DNA of 64,000 bases from contig JACMZG010000008.1 in NCBI GenBank assembly GCA_018340805.1, positions 14,524,989 through 14,588,988 on the forward strand, given 5' to 3'. The stretch comes from Microvelia longipes. Lineage: Eukaryota; Arthropoda; Insecta; Hemiptera; Veliidae. Below, one piece after another: positions 13,603 through 25,900 of this stretch (its first letter is position 1; each line of letters opens with the position of its first letter). A program made the position numbers and the translations under genes. The notes beneath the pieces are model-generated. The model searched no databases and was not told the origin of the DNA. It saw nothing but the letters and a program-made list of their open reading frames with translations.

Positions 13603-13926
13603 TCTAGCATAGTTAAATAGCTGTCAAGCATAATCACATAGCTGTCTTTCATAGTTACATAGCTGTCTAGCATAGTTAAATATGTAGCTGCTTAGCATAG
13701 TTACATATCTGCCTAGCATAGTTACCTAGTTGTCTAGCATCGTTGCATAGCTGTCTAGCATAGTTACATATCTGTCTAGCTTAGTTATCTTGCTGTCTAG
13801 CATAGTTACATATCTGGCCTAGCATAGTTACCTAGCTGTCTAGCATAGTTACATAGCTGTCTAGCTCTCTGGCATAGTTACATAGCTGTATAGCATTGTT
13901 ACCTAATTGTCTAGCATAGTGGCATA
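13603..13926. repeat. Minisatellite, ~21-bp unit
   Basis: About 15 imperfect head-to-tail copies of CATAGCTGTCTAGCATAGTT(A), with variants such as ATATCTG and CCTAGTTG. Unit length drifts at a few points, as expected for slippage. It lies within the presumed Tet intron or upstream region. Confidence 0.9.
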
Positions 13927-16493
13927 AATAGCATGTTTTATAAATATGCCATTCATGCAACTTAACTGTATTAAATACTCTAAAGTATTTATTGCATTTT
14001 TATTTTTCCTTTGTGAAACCAGGTCGAATGTCATTTTATGTGAAAACTTATTTTTTGCTTATAAAAAACCAGATAGGAATAATTTGCATACTATGTATTA
14101 AGTTGAACCTGTAATTCTAAATATTTAACATTTCTATGCATTTTATTTGATATATCTCAGTTAAATATCTTAATACTCTGAAATATTTCCTTCTCAAAGG
14201 CAATTTGTAATTCTTAATCTTTACATCTTCTTTTGATTTATTATTTATATTGTATTCAATCATTTATCTTGCCCTGTGGCTTAAAGGACCCAGGTTGAAG
14301 GTATTGGGAAGTTATAAATAGAGGGGTATACTCTGGAGAGGGAGGGGTACATTGACCCTGTACTCCCTCTAGTCTCTTACTATGGAGTTGTAAAGATAGA
14401 GTGAGTGAATTGAATAGGAAAAGATAAACACACGTTATTACCATCTCACGTGTCCTGAACTAGTTCACTGTCTATTATATTACTATTATCTAATTCTGAT
14501 TCAATATTATTTAGTTAAATTAAATCAAAAACTCGTTTTATTTCGAAACAAGATTATTAAAATATTATGCACTATAAAACTTAATTTATTCGTATTTTAT
14601 GTTTTATAGTACTGTTTAACTTCAATTTTAAACGACACAATTTAATTCTTGTGTGGTAATATTAAATAAAAGATATTTTCATTTTATTTATATAGCTATT
14701 ATGAGAAATAAATTAATTTTTATTAGTATGATAAATCTAGTAAGAGTATAATAAACAAACTAAAAACAATACAAAATGTTAAAAAATAAGGTCCATAATA
14801 TAACTTGAATATAACTTTAGTTTAAGTAGTACTTATACAAAACACAAACTTACGTATCATTCAAAATTAATTAATAGTCTCGAATACCACCCATAACGAT
14901 TATTTCGTCTGTGAACACATCTCAATTATTAGTTATTTTAATATGTTCTGTGTCTTCTTTGTTCTTCGACAATATTGATTTAATGTCATGAACAAACGTC
15001 CTCTCTTTTTTATTTGATAATACTAACAATTTTAATGTTTAAGAGTACATTGCTTAAAGTTTTACCTTAAATTTCTTATCTTATTTGTAAAATCACTCTA
15101 TCCCCAGGTTCAAAGTTAAGTTTGTTGGCAAATTACTGCGTCCCTATTTGTCGCAATTTTTTTGTTCAGGTACTCAACGCATAAAGTTATGCGTGTCTTC
15201 TAATATTCTATTCTTCATTACAAATCTTACGAAACATATGTATTTTACGTAAAGCAATAATGTCGCAAACTTAACCGAACTAGGCGCGATTCTGATGAAA
15301 ATGTTGGCCGTAGTTTTGAGAAATTACTATGACAATGGAGATGTGAGACGTTACAAGCTCCCTGGATAACATTATTAATTGAGTAAAATTAAGATTCCAT
15401 TCAGATCCTCCATATTTTACCTTAAAAATGCTTCATTCTCAAACAATTATATTATTATGATTAGAATAAGAAATTAGAATAGCTATATGTGCTTAAAATT
15501 CTACAGGTTCAGTTTAAAAGGAACTTATAGAGTTCAGTTTCATTTTAGTTGAGTGACAGTGATTCGACTAAACAACTCCAGGTCTTAAGCACCAGAATCA
15601 ACAAGTTGAATAAACTATTCAAACATTCAAGGTCTTGAACCCCAAGGACACCTTGAACTTGGGAGTCTAACGATAAATTAAAAAATATCCATCTAACTTT
15701 TAAAATTGATTTTTTTAATGTTAATTATACGATAATGCAATTGTCGTTAATTGTTTAAAAAATGTTTAATTTAATAAGAAACCTGAACTTCATCAACTTT
15801 AATCGTTAAATTTAGCTGATCATTAAACAGTTGTTTAAAATTAAATAAGTTCACATAGTACCTACCTACTTTGTAAGTATATTATGAATAGAGATATACA
15901 ATAGTTTCGTCATTTTTATGCCAGAAGAATCTATAACGAGTTCTATAGTCTATCTATATGATATGCTTCTGAAACTACTATCAATTTAATTTACCAAAAA
16001 CACTACGTTACTACTATATTTTTAATACGGATCACATTAAATCCTCTAGTTAAATACGTTCAAATACTTTGAATGAACTACGCAGAGGGAATCAGATCCC
16101 ACTTGCTAGAACAGGGAAGATGGAATCCAGTCCATTCCGCTGATACGATGGAAGAACCGCGAGAGGCGATTATATTTAAGTATAATTTTTTAACAATCTA
16201 ATTTTTACTCAAATAACACCTATTTTCCGAATAACTCCTAAATATTTTTAATCTATGATTGTTATTACATAAAGATATTTTTTAACTTCCTTATAACCTG
16301 AGCTTACCTTCACTCTAAAATTCGCGAAGTTTTGTCGGGTTTCGATATGACGTCATCGTATTCATTCCACTGAACTTGACTGAACTAGAACGTGTAAAAC
16401 GATAAGTAATCAAGTAGTCATGGCGTCCGCCGCCTTAAAACAAAAACACAGAGGGCCAGAATAAATACGTTTACCATCTTAAAATTATCGATT

Positions 16494-16919
16494 AACTAAA
16501 AATTACTACGTACACACTGCGTATTTAACAGGTGATCTTATTCTATACGCATTAAATACGATCCGGTTCTTGCACCGTATTTGTTAGTCGATCGAGTTTG
16601 ATGACGTCATAACTAACCCTGCTAAAACATAGCGACTTTATTTGTGAAGGTTCCCTTAGGTTATAAAGGAACTTAAAACAAAAAAATGTATTTAATTAAA
16701 TTGTGACTTCATTGCATTAAATTACACAAAAAAAATAATGGTACATACATGGTATTGGGGTTATTCGATTATAATTATCAAGATTCTACCTCCCTAGTAC
16801 TAACGTATCCGACTGGATTCCCTACGCATGGTTCTTTCAGCGTATTTAACCGTATTTAAATAACGTACTTAATACGATCCCCGGATTTAGAATACTGTGT
16901 GAACGTACTAAACGTTAGA
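16494..16919. mobile_element. Possible MITE with diverged terminal inverted repeats
   Basis: The left end region has TACGTACACACTGCGTATT and the right end, reverse-complemented, has GTACGTTCACACAGTATT. TTAAATACGATCCGG / TTAATACGATCCCCGG are repeated inside. The ends match only loosely and no target duplication was found. A TGACGTCA palindrome occurs within (16602-16609) and another just upstream (16348-16355). Confidence 0.3.
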
Positions 16920-17502
16920 ATGTGTCATCTACACAATACGTTGTCAAATGTATTCAGACGCTAGATAAGACACGCAGAGAAGACGCAAGATTACTTGTTA
17001 TAACGTTCTTTTCTACTTAAACATATTGAAACAAAACAAAATCCATACATTTCTAGAACAATACGTTTTCAAAACGTAACTGACCCGCAATTAAATTTAT
17101 TTTTTTACTATGTAAATTATAACCAATTTTTAATTACTAATTATGTTATAATACAACTAAAATATTAAGCTAGTAATTATTAATAACATTCTATTAATTA
17201 ATAACACTAATAACTATTAACTAAAAACTAATTCTTGAAATGATTACAGTACTAACCAGCTTAATGTGAAGAAATAACTATTAAATTTTTTCTAAATCTA
17301 CTTGAAGGCTTTTCAAGTAATACATAAAATTCATATTAAAAATATAATATAAATTTGATATATTACTAAACAGACACTAAAATTAAGTTAATTCGCAAAA
17401 ATAAATGTTTGCCCGACGCGGATTGTTGCATTACCTTGCAATTTCTATCTTTTAGAAGCGCTTGGTTACAGTTTTACCACGACACTAAATTTAGTTTAAC
17501 AC

Positions 17503-17912
17503 CATGGAGATATAATACTACTAGAGTGGTCCTATTGTATGGCTTGAATTTTGAAACATCAAAAAAGGAACCTGGACACTTTCGATTAATACATAAATAT
17601 TTATTTATTTGATTATATAAATCAAATAAATAGTACAACATTTCAGTAACTTATATAATAGAATGTTGATTATACAAAACAAACCATAGAAAATATTCAA
17701 AAAGCCGAGAACGGTTGATTTGTTCTACCTACTCACTCTTGGAGTAGGTTACATTTAGCCCCGAAATATGTTACAAATACTCCCTCTAGTAATATAACAA
17801 TATATCAATATTAATTATTATAGTAATATTAATTATCAAAGGAGTTTAGGTTACTTTTTCGATGTTTCAAAATTAACTGATAGGGCCTCTCTAGTAATAA
17901 TATCTCTGTGAG
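17503..17912 (-). mobile_element. Degenerate family C MITE copies
   Basis: 17503-17798 reads as a reversed, diverged family C element: CATGGAGATATAATACTACT start, TTTTGAAACATC.AAAAAGGAACCTG, AAAGCCGAGAACGGTTGA, and CTCCCTCTAGTAATAT near the end. 17838-17912 is the right half of a second copy in forward orientation, with GGTTACTTTTTCGATGTTTC and TCTCTAGTAATAATATCTCT. Confidence 0.7.
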
Positions 17913-18654
17913 TAAGATCCAAAAAAAAAATTTCGAACCTCCTAGAGTTTTTAGATAGGGTAAATGCTCCTCAATTCTCCTTTTTGAATTAAAACAATGT
18001 TTCTAATTACTTTTTATTAATTATCTATAAGTTAACATTTACTTGTTGTAGTTTGTAAATGATGGGAGTAGTTTTTTATTAACAGGAAATGGTTCTTACA
18101 TTAATAACTGATAAATTTGAACAATAAAGTCAAAAATTAAACCTAACTCTTTAAAACCCATTTCAACGACTGAAGTAGAAGAAACAAAAACTACATTATT
18201 TTTCTGAAAGGAATCTTGTTTCAAACAAGATTGGGCTGCCATAAAAAACGTAAAGAGAATTTTATTCTATAATTTTATTCTTTAATTTGTAGAATTTATT
18301 CTTAAGTGATCATAAGTTAGTTATAGGTATAGTCCAGGTAAAATAAGCTGTTGTTCTATGAATTGCCTTTGGAAAGCTTTGTAATAGTATTGGGTTAAGT
18401 ATTCATTGAAAATACCCTCTCACAATATTGAAAAACAGAATTTTGGGAATGTTAGCAATTCTTTTCAGAATGTATTTATTGAGCAACAGGTTTTCTTTAC
18501 CATCAATCCGTACCATCACAGACTTGTAAGAATCTTATCGTAAGAGGTAGTTACAATTTTAGTTTCAGTTTTGCTCAGTGAACAGCCCACTGTAAATCAG
18601 AAAGAGAAATGTTTTTTGGTCCGTTTTGGTACATAGATTATAATAAGAATAATG

Positions 18655-18876
18655 CCCATTTGGAGCCTTGCGGCCCATCAGAAATAAAGACCCTATGGGA
18701 ACCACCCGGGTGTTAGTGGCAGTGGTTACGCTCAAAGTGTATTCTAAAGTTGGTGATACTTTATTTAAACAATAATCTTATATAAACTGAGAGCGTAAAC
18801 TGGATTTGAACCCCAGACCTCCATGGTGTCAAAGGTCAGTGTAAAGACTAATGCTCTAATGACCACAACCATGGAG
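18655..18876 (-). mobile_element. tRNA-derived SINE (minus strand)
   Basis: On the minus strand a tRNA-like head starts near 18876: GTGGTCATTAGAGCATTAGT resembles a D-arm/A box, and GGTTCAAATCC (18802-18812) is a near-consensus B box about 45 nt later. A non-tRNA body and an ATT-rich tail follow. The arms do not pair well enough for a functional tRNA, so this is a SINE with an internal Pol III promoter, inside the presumed Tet intron or upstream region. Confidence 0.65.
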
Positions 18877-19860
18877 AGGGGAAAAGAGATTAGTTGAATA
18901 AAATCAACAAGAGAATGTACTGTTGTGTTTCTGCTCCCAAAACTGCATTAGCAAAGTGTACATTATTGGACGTTACATAAATATCATGTTGCTTGTCATC
19001 AAGTAAGGTTATTTTGTATCACTAGTTTTCTTTATACCTTGTTTGGCTGTGTTTATTAATTTTAAGCAGTATGTCTCCTAGCCATCCTAATGTTTGCGTT
19101 TTAAGTTGTTGTCTAGTTGTTGTAAGTTAATAAATTAAGGGATAGATTAGTGAGATGGGATAGACTATTGAGTTGTATAGCCTATAGTTTCAATCAATTA
19201 TAATTGAGGGAAGGAATTCTATGGGTAATACCTAATACCACCAAGGAGAAGAGTCGGAATGAATGAATAGAATTTCTTTTCTGACTGATAGTAGCAGTCA
19301 GAACTAATCAAAACTGATCATGTTGTACTAGGCTAAATTAAGATAGAGCAATGACTTATTATGTATTGGAGCAAACCTGTTAGTGATTTTGTGTCTCTAA
19401 TAATTCTTACTGTTTGTTAGGTAATTGATTGTTCTTATTATGGCTAGATAAAGGGATGTGAAGAAACTGGAATTATAATTATTTTGGGGTTCTAAATTTA
19501 ATTTATACCTCTCAACCCTTATAGATTTCATGACTTCCCTCTTGATTGATGAGTGAATGAGTGATGATTGAACTAAGTCTGGAAGTTAGCCCATCACATA
19601 ATGTGGTTGTGCCACCATTAGATTGTGTCTTCGGGAATGAAATGCATAAAAAAATTACTTTAGATTTATACCAAGTATAATAGAGCTATTTAATAAATTA
19701 CTGACAAAATAAAATGTGTGAGTTAATGACCAGCTTGAATACCAGGCTATGATTTTTACATACACACACAGGTGTATGTGTAAAGTATTATTTTGATACT
19801 TTTAAAACGGCTGCTTATTATAATTTTTATGATTAATTTGTTTATGATTTTATGTTACAG

Positions 19861-19962
19861 GCCTATAGGAAATCAAGAAATTCTGCCACTCCATCTAATA
19901 ATTATCAAATCAATGGTGCTACTGATAATAACCTTATGAATAGTATTTCCTCTGATCATTCG
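19861..19962 (+). CDS. Tet: Tet exon (window exon 1)
   Basis: Acceptor TTATGTTACAG, donor GTAAGTT, 102 nt, phase 0 at both ends. Encodes residues 1-34, opening [20 protein letters not shown] and continuing Ser/Asn-rich. The Met at codon 26 could in principle initiate, but the frame is open to the splice site, so upstream exons are expected. Confidence 0.85.
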
Positions 19963-22900
19963 GTAAGTTAACATTCTTAGTTTTTATTATGCTTATTATT
20001 TTTACATAAACTTTAAATTTGGATATTTAAATAAATAGAATGACATAACATAGTGTATATTATGTTATGCATAGAGAAAAACATAACATAATGTTTATTT
20101 ACAACATACTGTTTGCAAAATATGCTGATATTCTTTTCATTTATTTTCTTTTCTCAAAAAAAATATAAAATTACCTTAACCAAACAACCCTCTCAACCCC
20201 CCCCCCAAAAAATATCCAAAATTTATACAAAAAAATAATAAAAAAGAGGCACAAATTAACCTAAACTGCTTAAAAATATTCATTCTCTTATTTAGGAACT
20301 AATGATTAACAACCATTAACAAACCATTATTAGTGTATATATTGCTCTGAAATCTCCATAAATTTCATCTTCTTATTTTTTTCTGAGCTTTTGTACTCTT
20401 CTGAAGGATGTATTAACAGTGTGCTTGTTAAAAATAAAATATGTTCATTATAATAACTGGTAACATTGCTGGAAAGTTTTGTATTATTTCTTCTATTCTT
20501 ATGTTTGTGTTGTATTAGTAACTTTCATTGGGTTTTATATAAATAATAATATTATATCAGTTCAACTTTCTTTTTTCATTTTGATATCATCATCACAGAT
20601 CTATTTTCAACAGATATTGAAAATATCTAGTTTCACATCTAGTTTACAAGTTTCCTCTAAAAAAGAGACATTCATTATTTAATTAATTATTCATTAATTA
20701 ATTAAAAGAGTATCTCTACTTAATTACTTTATTAAAAAAACAAAGCTGGCTTTCAACCTTAAAAAGGTCATCATCAGTGCCTAACAAACAAATAAATATA
20801 TCATAATAATAAAATATTGAGTAAATAAAAGTAAATATACAAAACAAACTACTATACAAAAAAGAGACAAACGAAAACAACATTAAAGGAATTTTTGGAT
20901 GGAACAAATTTTGAATGTTGGTGTGAATATTATTAAATACGTTTTGAATTTTAACTCTTTATTATTTTTTTAGGTCAAGAGTGAACCAAAACACGAAAAT
21001 TCTGTTCCTCACCAGCCTCAAACATTACCAGCGATGGTTAGTATGCTTTTTAATATTTTACCAGGCTCCAATTTTTTATGATAGCACAATCATTTATGCT
21101 ATTAGGCGAAAAATAAAATTTATCAGTAAAATTTTACTGACAAGTAATAATTTTAGTCTCAAGGTGGAAGCCAAAGTGGGCTAGCTACAAAAATTACTTG
21201 CAGGGCAAAGCCGAGGCAGGTATTATACAATAATTGTTACATTTCTGTAATATTTCATTTTTGCTGTATACCTTACACTATTTTATATAGTCTTGCTGAA
21301 ATCAGTGTTTATGCTTTATAGCACAGCAAACTTATTTTTGAAAAAGACCAATAAATGTATTATTGTATGTTATATTTATATATATAGCTCTAGACTATTA
21401 TTTTTTTAAATTTTTCTTTACTTTAAAACAAGTCCAACTAAAATTTAAATTATCAAAACACAATGATATCGGGTATTTTCATGAAATGTTATAATAAACC
21501 ACATTTCAGGCAGGGAAAGAATTTTGATTATATTTCTCCCTTGATAATTTCATGGATAATGCCATGTACCCTAAATATAACTTTATCTCCCTGTAATACG
21601 TTTCCTGAATTTCAGAGTATATTTGCATTTCCCAAGTTGATCAGTAATATGCTAAAGTCTTGTCTATATATAGTGAAATAATGACTTATTTATCTACCTT
21701 GAGTAGATCAAATAATTTGTACTTGTTTACTGCAAATATACCTGTCTACTGTCTTATAATATAGTTAATATTATTAAATAATCTTTGTCTTTTAGTGAAA
21801 ATACTTTTTTAGGGTATGTGTACTTTACTAAGCTTCTGAAATTACCTATGAGCACCCATTTATTTTCTTTTCCAATAATTAAATTTTGCTTTGATGTTTA
21901 AATGAAAGTCAATTATATCTAGTATGTATCCAACAAATGTATACAAAAGTATAATTGAGTTGGTTAAGTATAACACTCTCTATTGGACTAAAATTTGCAA
22001 AACTAACTTATCAAAATCGTTTCGTTACCATTAATTGAAACTAATGATGAACTACTCAAAATCCACTTATCTGTCTAAATATTGGCTTATTTATCAAATT
22101 ACTCTTAATGATGACCAGTTTTGATGTCTTTATTTTAAACTTTTGCTATCTCCAAAGTTTTAATGTTTATTTGAAGTTTAAAGAGTATTATAAAGTTTAA
22201 TTATTGAGTTGTGTAGGTGGATTATAAGTTATATGTTTCTAATTAAGTTTAGCGTCTGTTGCTTCTCTATTTCCTGATGTATAAAGCAGAATTTATTGTG
22301 CCTTTAGATAGGAAAAAGTTTTTAATTAATTTCTTGTCATATTTTTCTTTTCAACATTATTAAAATCCCTCCATATATTTTTGTTGTAAATCTTATTATA
22401 ATATAAAGGTAAAATAATAATAATAAAGATTGATAAATATTGAATTTTTAAAACAATATTTTAGCTTAATAAAAACATGGCCCTGAGGTTGACTTTAAAA
22501 AAATATTCTAATTATGGAATATTATGTATTGTACAGGGGATGAGCCTATTAATTATACTGAAAGAACCTGTGGGAACAAATAGTTTACTCGCTCTATGAT
22601 AGAATGTACAGCTATCGCTTCAGTCATTGACAAAAACTTCTTTGACAAAATTCTATAGTGTTATGTAAAATTCTTGCTATTATAAAAACTAACTTGAATT
22701 TGATTTTGATTTCAGAGTGGAGGTGTAATGTATGGAGCCAGTAATGGCACTGTTAACAGTGTCACCCCTGTTGAGCAGGCTTACCAACCACCCACTAGAT
22801 TTCCTAATACAGTCTGGCACCAAGCCACCAACCCTGATCCTAATGCCATTGGTAAGAAGTCTTTAGTTTTATCTTAATAAAAAGTATTAGTAGTATAGCA

Positions 22901-25900
22901 TATGCAGCCTAGAGAAATACTGCATTATATTTGGGGAAGTTTATAACTAAATTTTAGGATTTAATCTTTAATCCCATCAATTTTGCTAGTGTTGAGCCAA
23001 TCAACAAAGAAACTTGTTTCACTATTATCATGTAGTTTTTATTATTATTGATGAAGATTAGAGTCTAGGATAGACCCAAAGGCATAGGCCTTATTAACAG
23101 TGGTCTCATTGCTGTTTTGGACAAGATAGCAAAGATTCACATTTATTTATACTTTTCTAATCCATCAATACATGGAGCAAAATAAATTTATGAATTATTA
23201 AGTTATAATGTATTGTTTTTTACAATTCTTGTTAAACTGTTCTAAATTCTATTTCTTGTTAATAATTTTTTTAGGTGCATGGACACCACAGGGTCAGTTT
23301 ATTCAGCAAGTACCTGCTCATCAGTTAGATGATATTAGATATTCACAGTATGGCATATCTCCTTACCCACCTCAAGCCACTACAGGTAAGCAGCTTTTCT
23401 AAGTATTGTTAAATCAATTTGATAGAATTTATATTTGTTTCTTTCGCTCTCTCTGGACTAGTGATATATTTCAGTTAACAAAGAAGATATGATTTGTTAT
23501 AGTTGAGTATATAGAGTTAAGAAATATTCTGCGAATCAGACTGAGTAAAATTGTATAATTTAACCAATTAATTATTAATTAATTAACACTATAAAAAATT
23601 AAAACATTCAAATAATTTTGATATTATACACCCTTGGGATTTTTAAGCATAATTTAATGTTCTTTAAATGTAACTTTATCTCACTAGAAATTCTTCACCA
23701 ACCTGTTAATAGGAAGGTTAATAAATTAAAAATATAGTATTTCTTTCAAAAATATGAGTAATATTGTTTAAATGTGATTATATAAAGTTGCACTTGTATT
23801 TTTCAGTGACATACCAGCCACCAGGTTTTATCCAGCAGAATGGTGTGTATACGAATGCTGCTGGTCAGAATGCTGTAGCGACACCCTCTTCGCAAGCCAA
23901 CATGGTTACGTCAGGTAACATGGTTTCAACTCAGAGGGCAACACCCACTCATATCAATGGAAATGTAGAATATTCAGTTGAACAATCCCCTAGACCTGGT
24001 GATCCTTATATTAATGGAAATTACCCTCATAGTAATCAGGTAATTTGTCTTTCTATTATTATTGTCATTCTGTAATTAATACATGCTTTATAAATTATTT
24101 TAATTAAAACATATCAGAAATTTTCTTAAGATATTTCTAATTGTTTCTCTTGTAGCTTTTTCTTCTTAATATACAGATAAATGAAGACAAATTTTTAAAT
24201 AAAACTATTTTTGTGTTTAGGAAGTGGTAGGTGGAAGTGGACCACCTAGTCGATGTGGCTCAGCTCAAATGGAAGGAGCCAATGATGGTGGTGGTAAATA
24301 TACCAACCCACCAACTCCAACTACCCCTCAGTCTCAGCAATCCCAGCAGGCTGGAAACCAACAATCAGCACAACAGTCAGGTGGCCAGCAGCAGCAGGGA
24401 AACGCGATGCCTGGATATCCACAACATCCTCCCCAATCGGTTCAGCAGAGTTTACACAACTCTAGTGGGTATCCAGGCCAATCCAACAGTTCCATTCAGA
24501 ATGGAATTATTGGGGAGGTAAAAGATCAAGGCCAGAAATCAACTACTGAAGAGATGTGGAGTGGAAATGTAAAGAGGAAGGAAGGAGAGTGGACTAATGA
24601 TAGGGATAATCGATGGACAGGGGACGGCACTAGGGATGGTAATAGAGAAGCACCTGGTAGGCCACCAGATCCTATGGCTTGGAATCAGCAGTGGAATAAT
24701 CAAGACTGGAATAGGCAGCAATCTAAGGATAATTCTCCTGCCAAAGAAGAGAATAAATCATGGGACAGGCAGTGGAACGGTCAGAATAATGACTGGAATG
24801 GGCAATCCAAAGACAATTCACCTGTTAAAACTGAGAAAACTACTGGACAGTGGGACTCTCAGTGGAATGGACAGTCTAATGAATGGAGTAGTCAAAGTAA
24901 AGATAATTCTCCTAACAAGGAAGAAGAAAATAGACAGTGGGAGAGGCAATGGAACAACCAACCTAATGAATGGAACAGCCAGTCTAAACCTACTCCTGAT
25001 CCTAATGCTCAACAATGGCAAGGCAATGAACATCCTTGGAACCCAGATAAAAAGGATTCTGAAAGGAATCAGCTCAATAATAGACTTAAATCTATGATAC
25101 TAAATAAACAACAGTACCAGGATAACTGTCAGACTAACAATGATTTAAGACAATCAATGTATCAACAGGACCAAAATACCTACAAGAACGGAGGATCTTC
25201 CACAAATAATAGTGAGAATTTTTTATCGTACGGCCACCATCCTCGGGAGTTAGTTTCTGAGGGTGGTGGCACCGGAGCTATAGACAGCTCCAAAAAATTT
25301 AATAATAATCAAAATAGATCTGAAGAGAAGAACAATGAGTGGGTACAATCTAAAGAACAATGTTTTCCTCCTGACATTAAACCTAATGTAGATTTTAAAC
25401 CTGTTAAAATTAAAGAAGAAACGTGGAGTCACTGTTCTCAAACAGATTTCCCTCCTGATAATAAACAGCAGATACAGAAGGAAATTTTTTATGGGATGAA
25501 TAGCCAATGTGTAGGAACTAATACACACACTCCCCCTGGGTTCTACCAGAATGAATATCCTGCTAAAACTAAGGAGGCTCAAGTACAAAGTGATGATACA
25601 TTCAAGATGCCAGAAACCGAAAATTTTACACCAAGGACCATATATCCCTCTAACCCTACTGCTCCTTATGCTTTTAATAAAGGTGAGTATTGCGTATTTT
25701 TATTATGTACATAATCATTAACTCTTTATTTTTATTCTAAAAATTCTTTAAATGCGGATGGAAACTCTTATGTATTTCTGCCAATTACTTCATACCATAA
25801 TTTTTAATTTTAGGAAGTGTCCATACTATTAATTGGCTGCACTAAAAGTTAATCGTTTAGTTTCATGTCAAATTAGCTAGCCAGCATTACTGGTGTAATT

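Larger units (their letters stand above)
10391..19860 (+). other. Long intron or upstream region of Tet
   Basis: No further Tet exon was found across this 9.5 kb, and in particular no cysteine-rich CXXC-type frame. It contains a foldback palindrome (10579-10848), a family A fragment (11100-11535), an A-rich AGAAATATATAAGA-like stretch (12960-13110), a 21-bp minisatellite (13603-13926), a possible MITE (16494-16919), family C remnants (17503-17912) and a SINE (18655-18876). A minus-strand open frame at 12708-12938 is unassigned. Confidence 0.5.

Noticed and set aside
18802..18876. A functional tRNA gene on the minus strand
   Set aside because: A and B boxes are present but the acceptor stem and anticodon arm do not pair, and a SINE-like body follows.
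24231..25588. Open frames overlapping the large Tet exon in other frames and on the minus strand
   Set aside because: The frame joining the neighbouring Tet exons in phase is continuous over the whole exon; the others are shadows of its repetitive codons.
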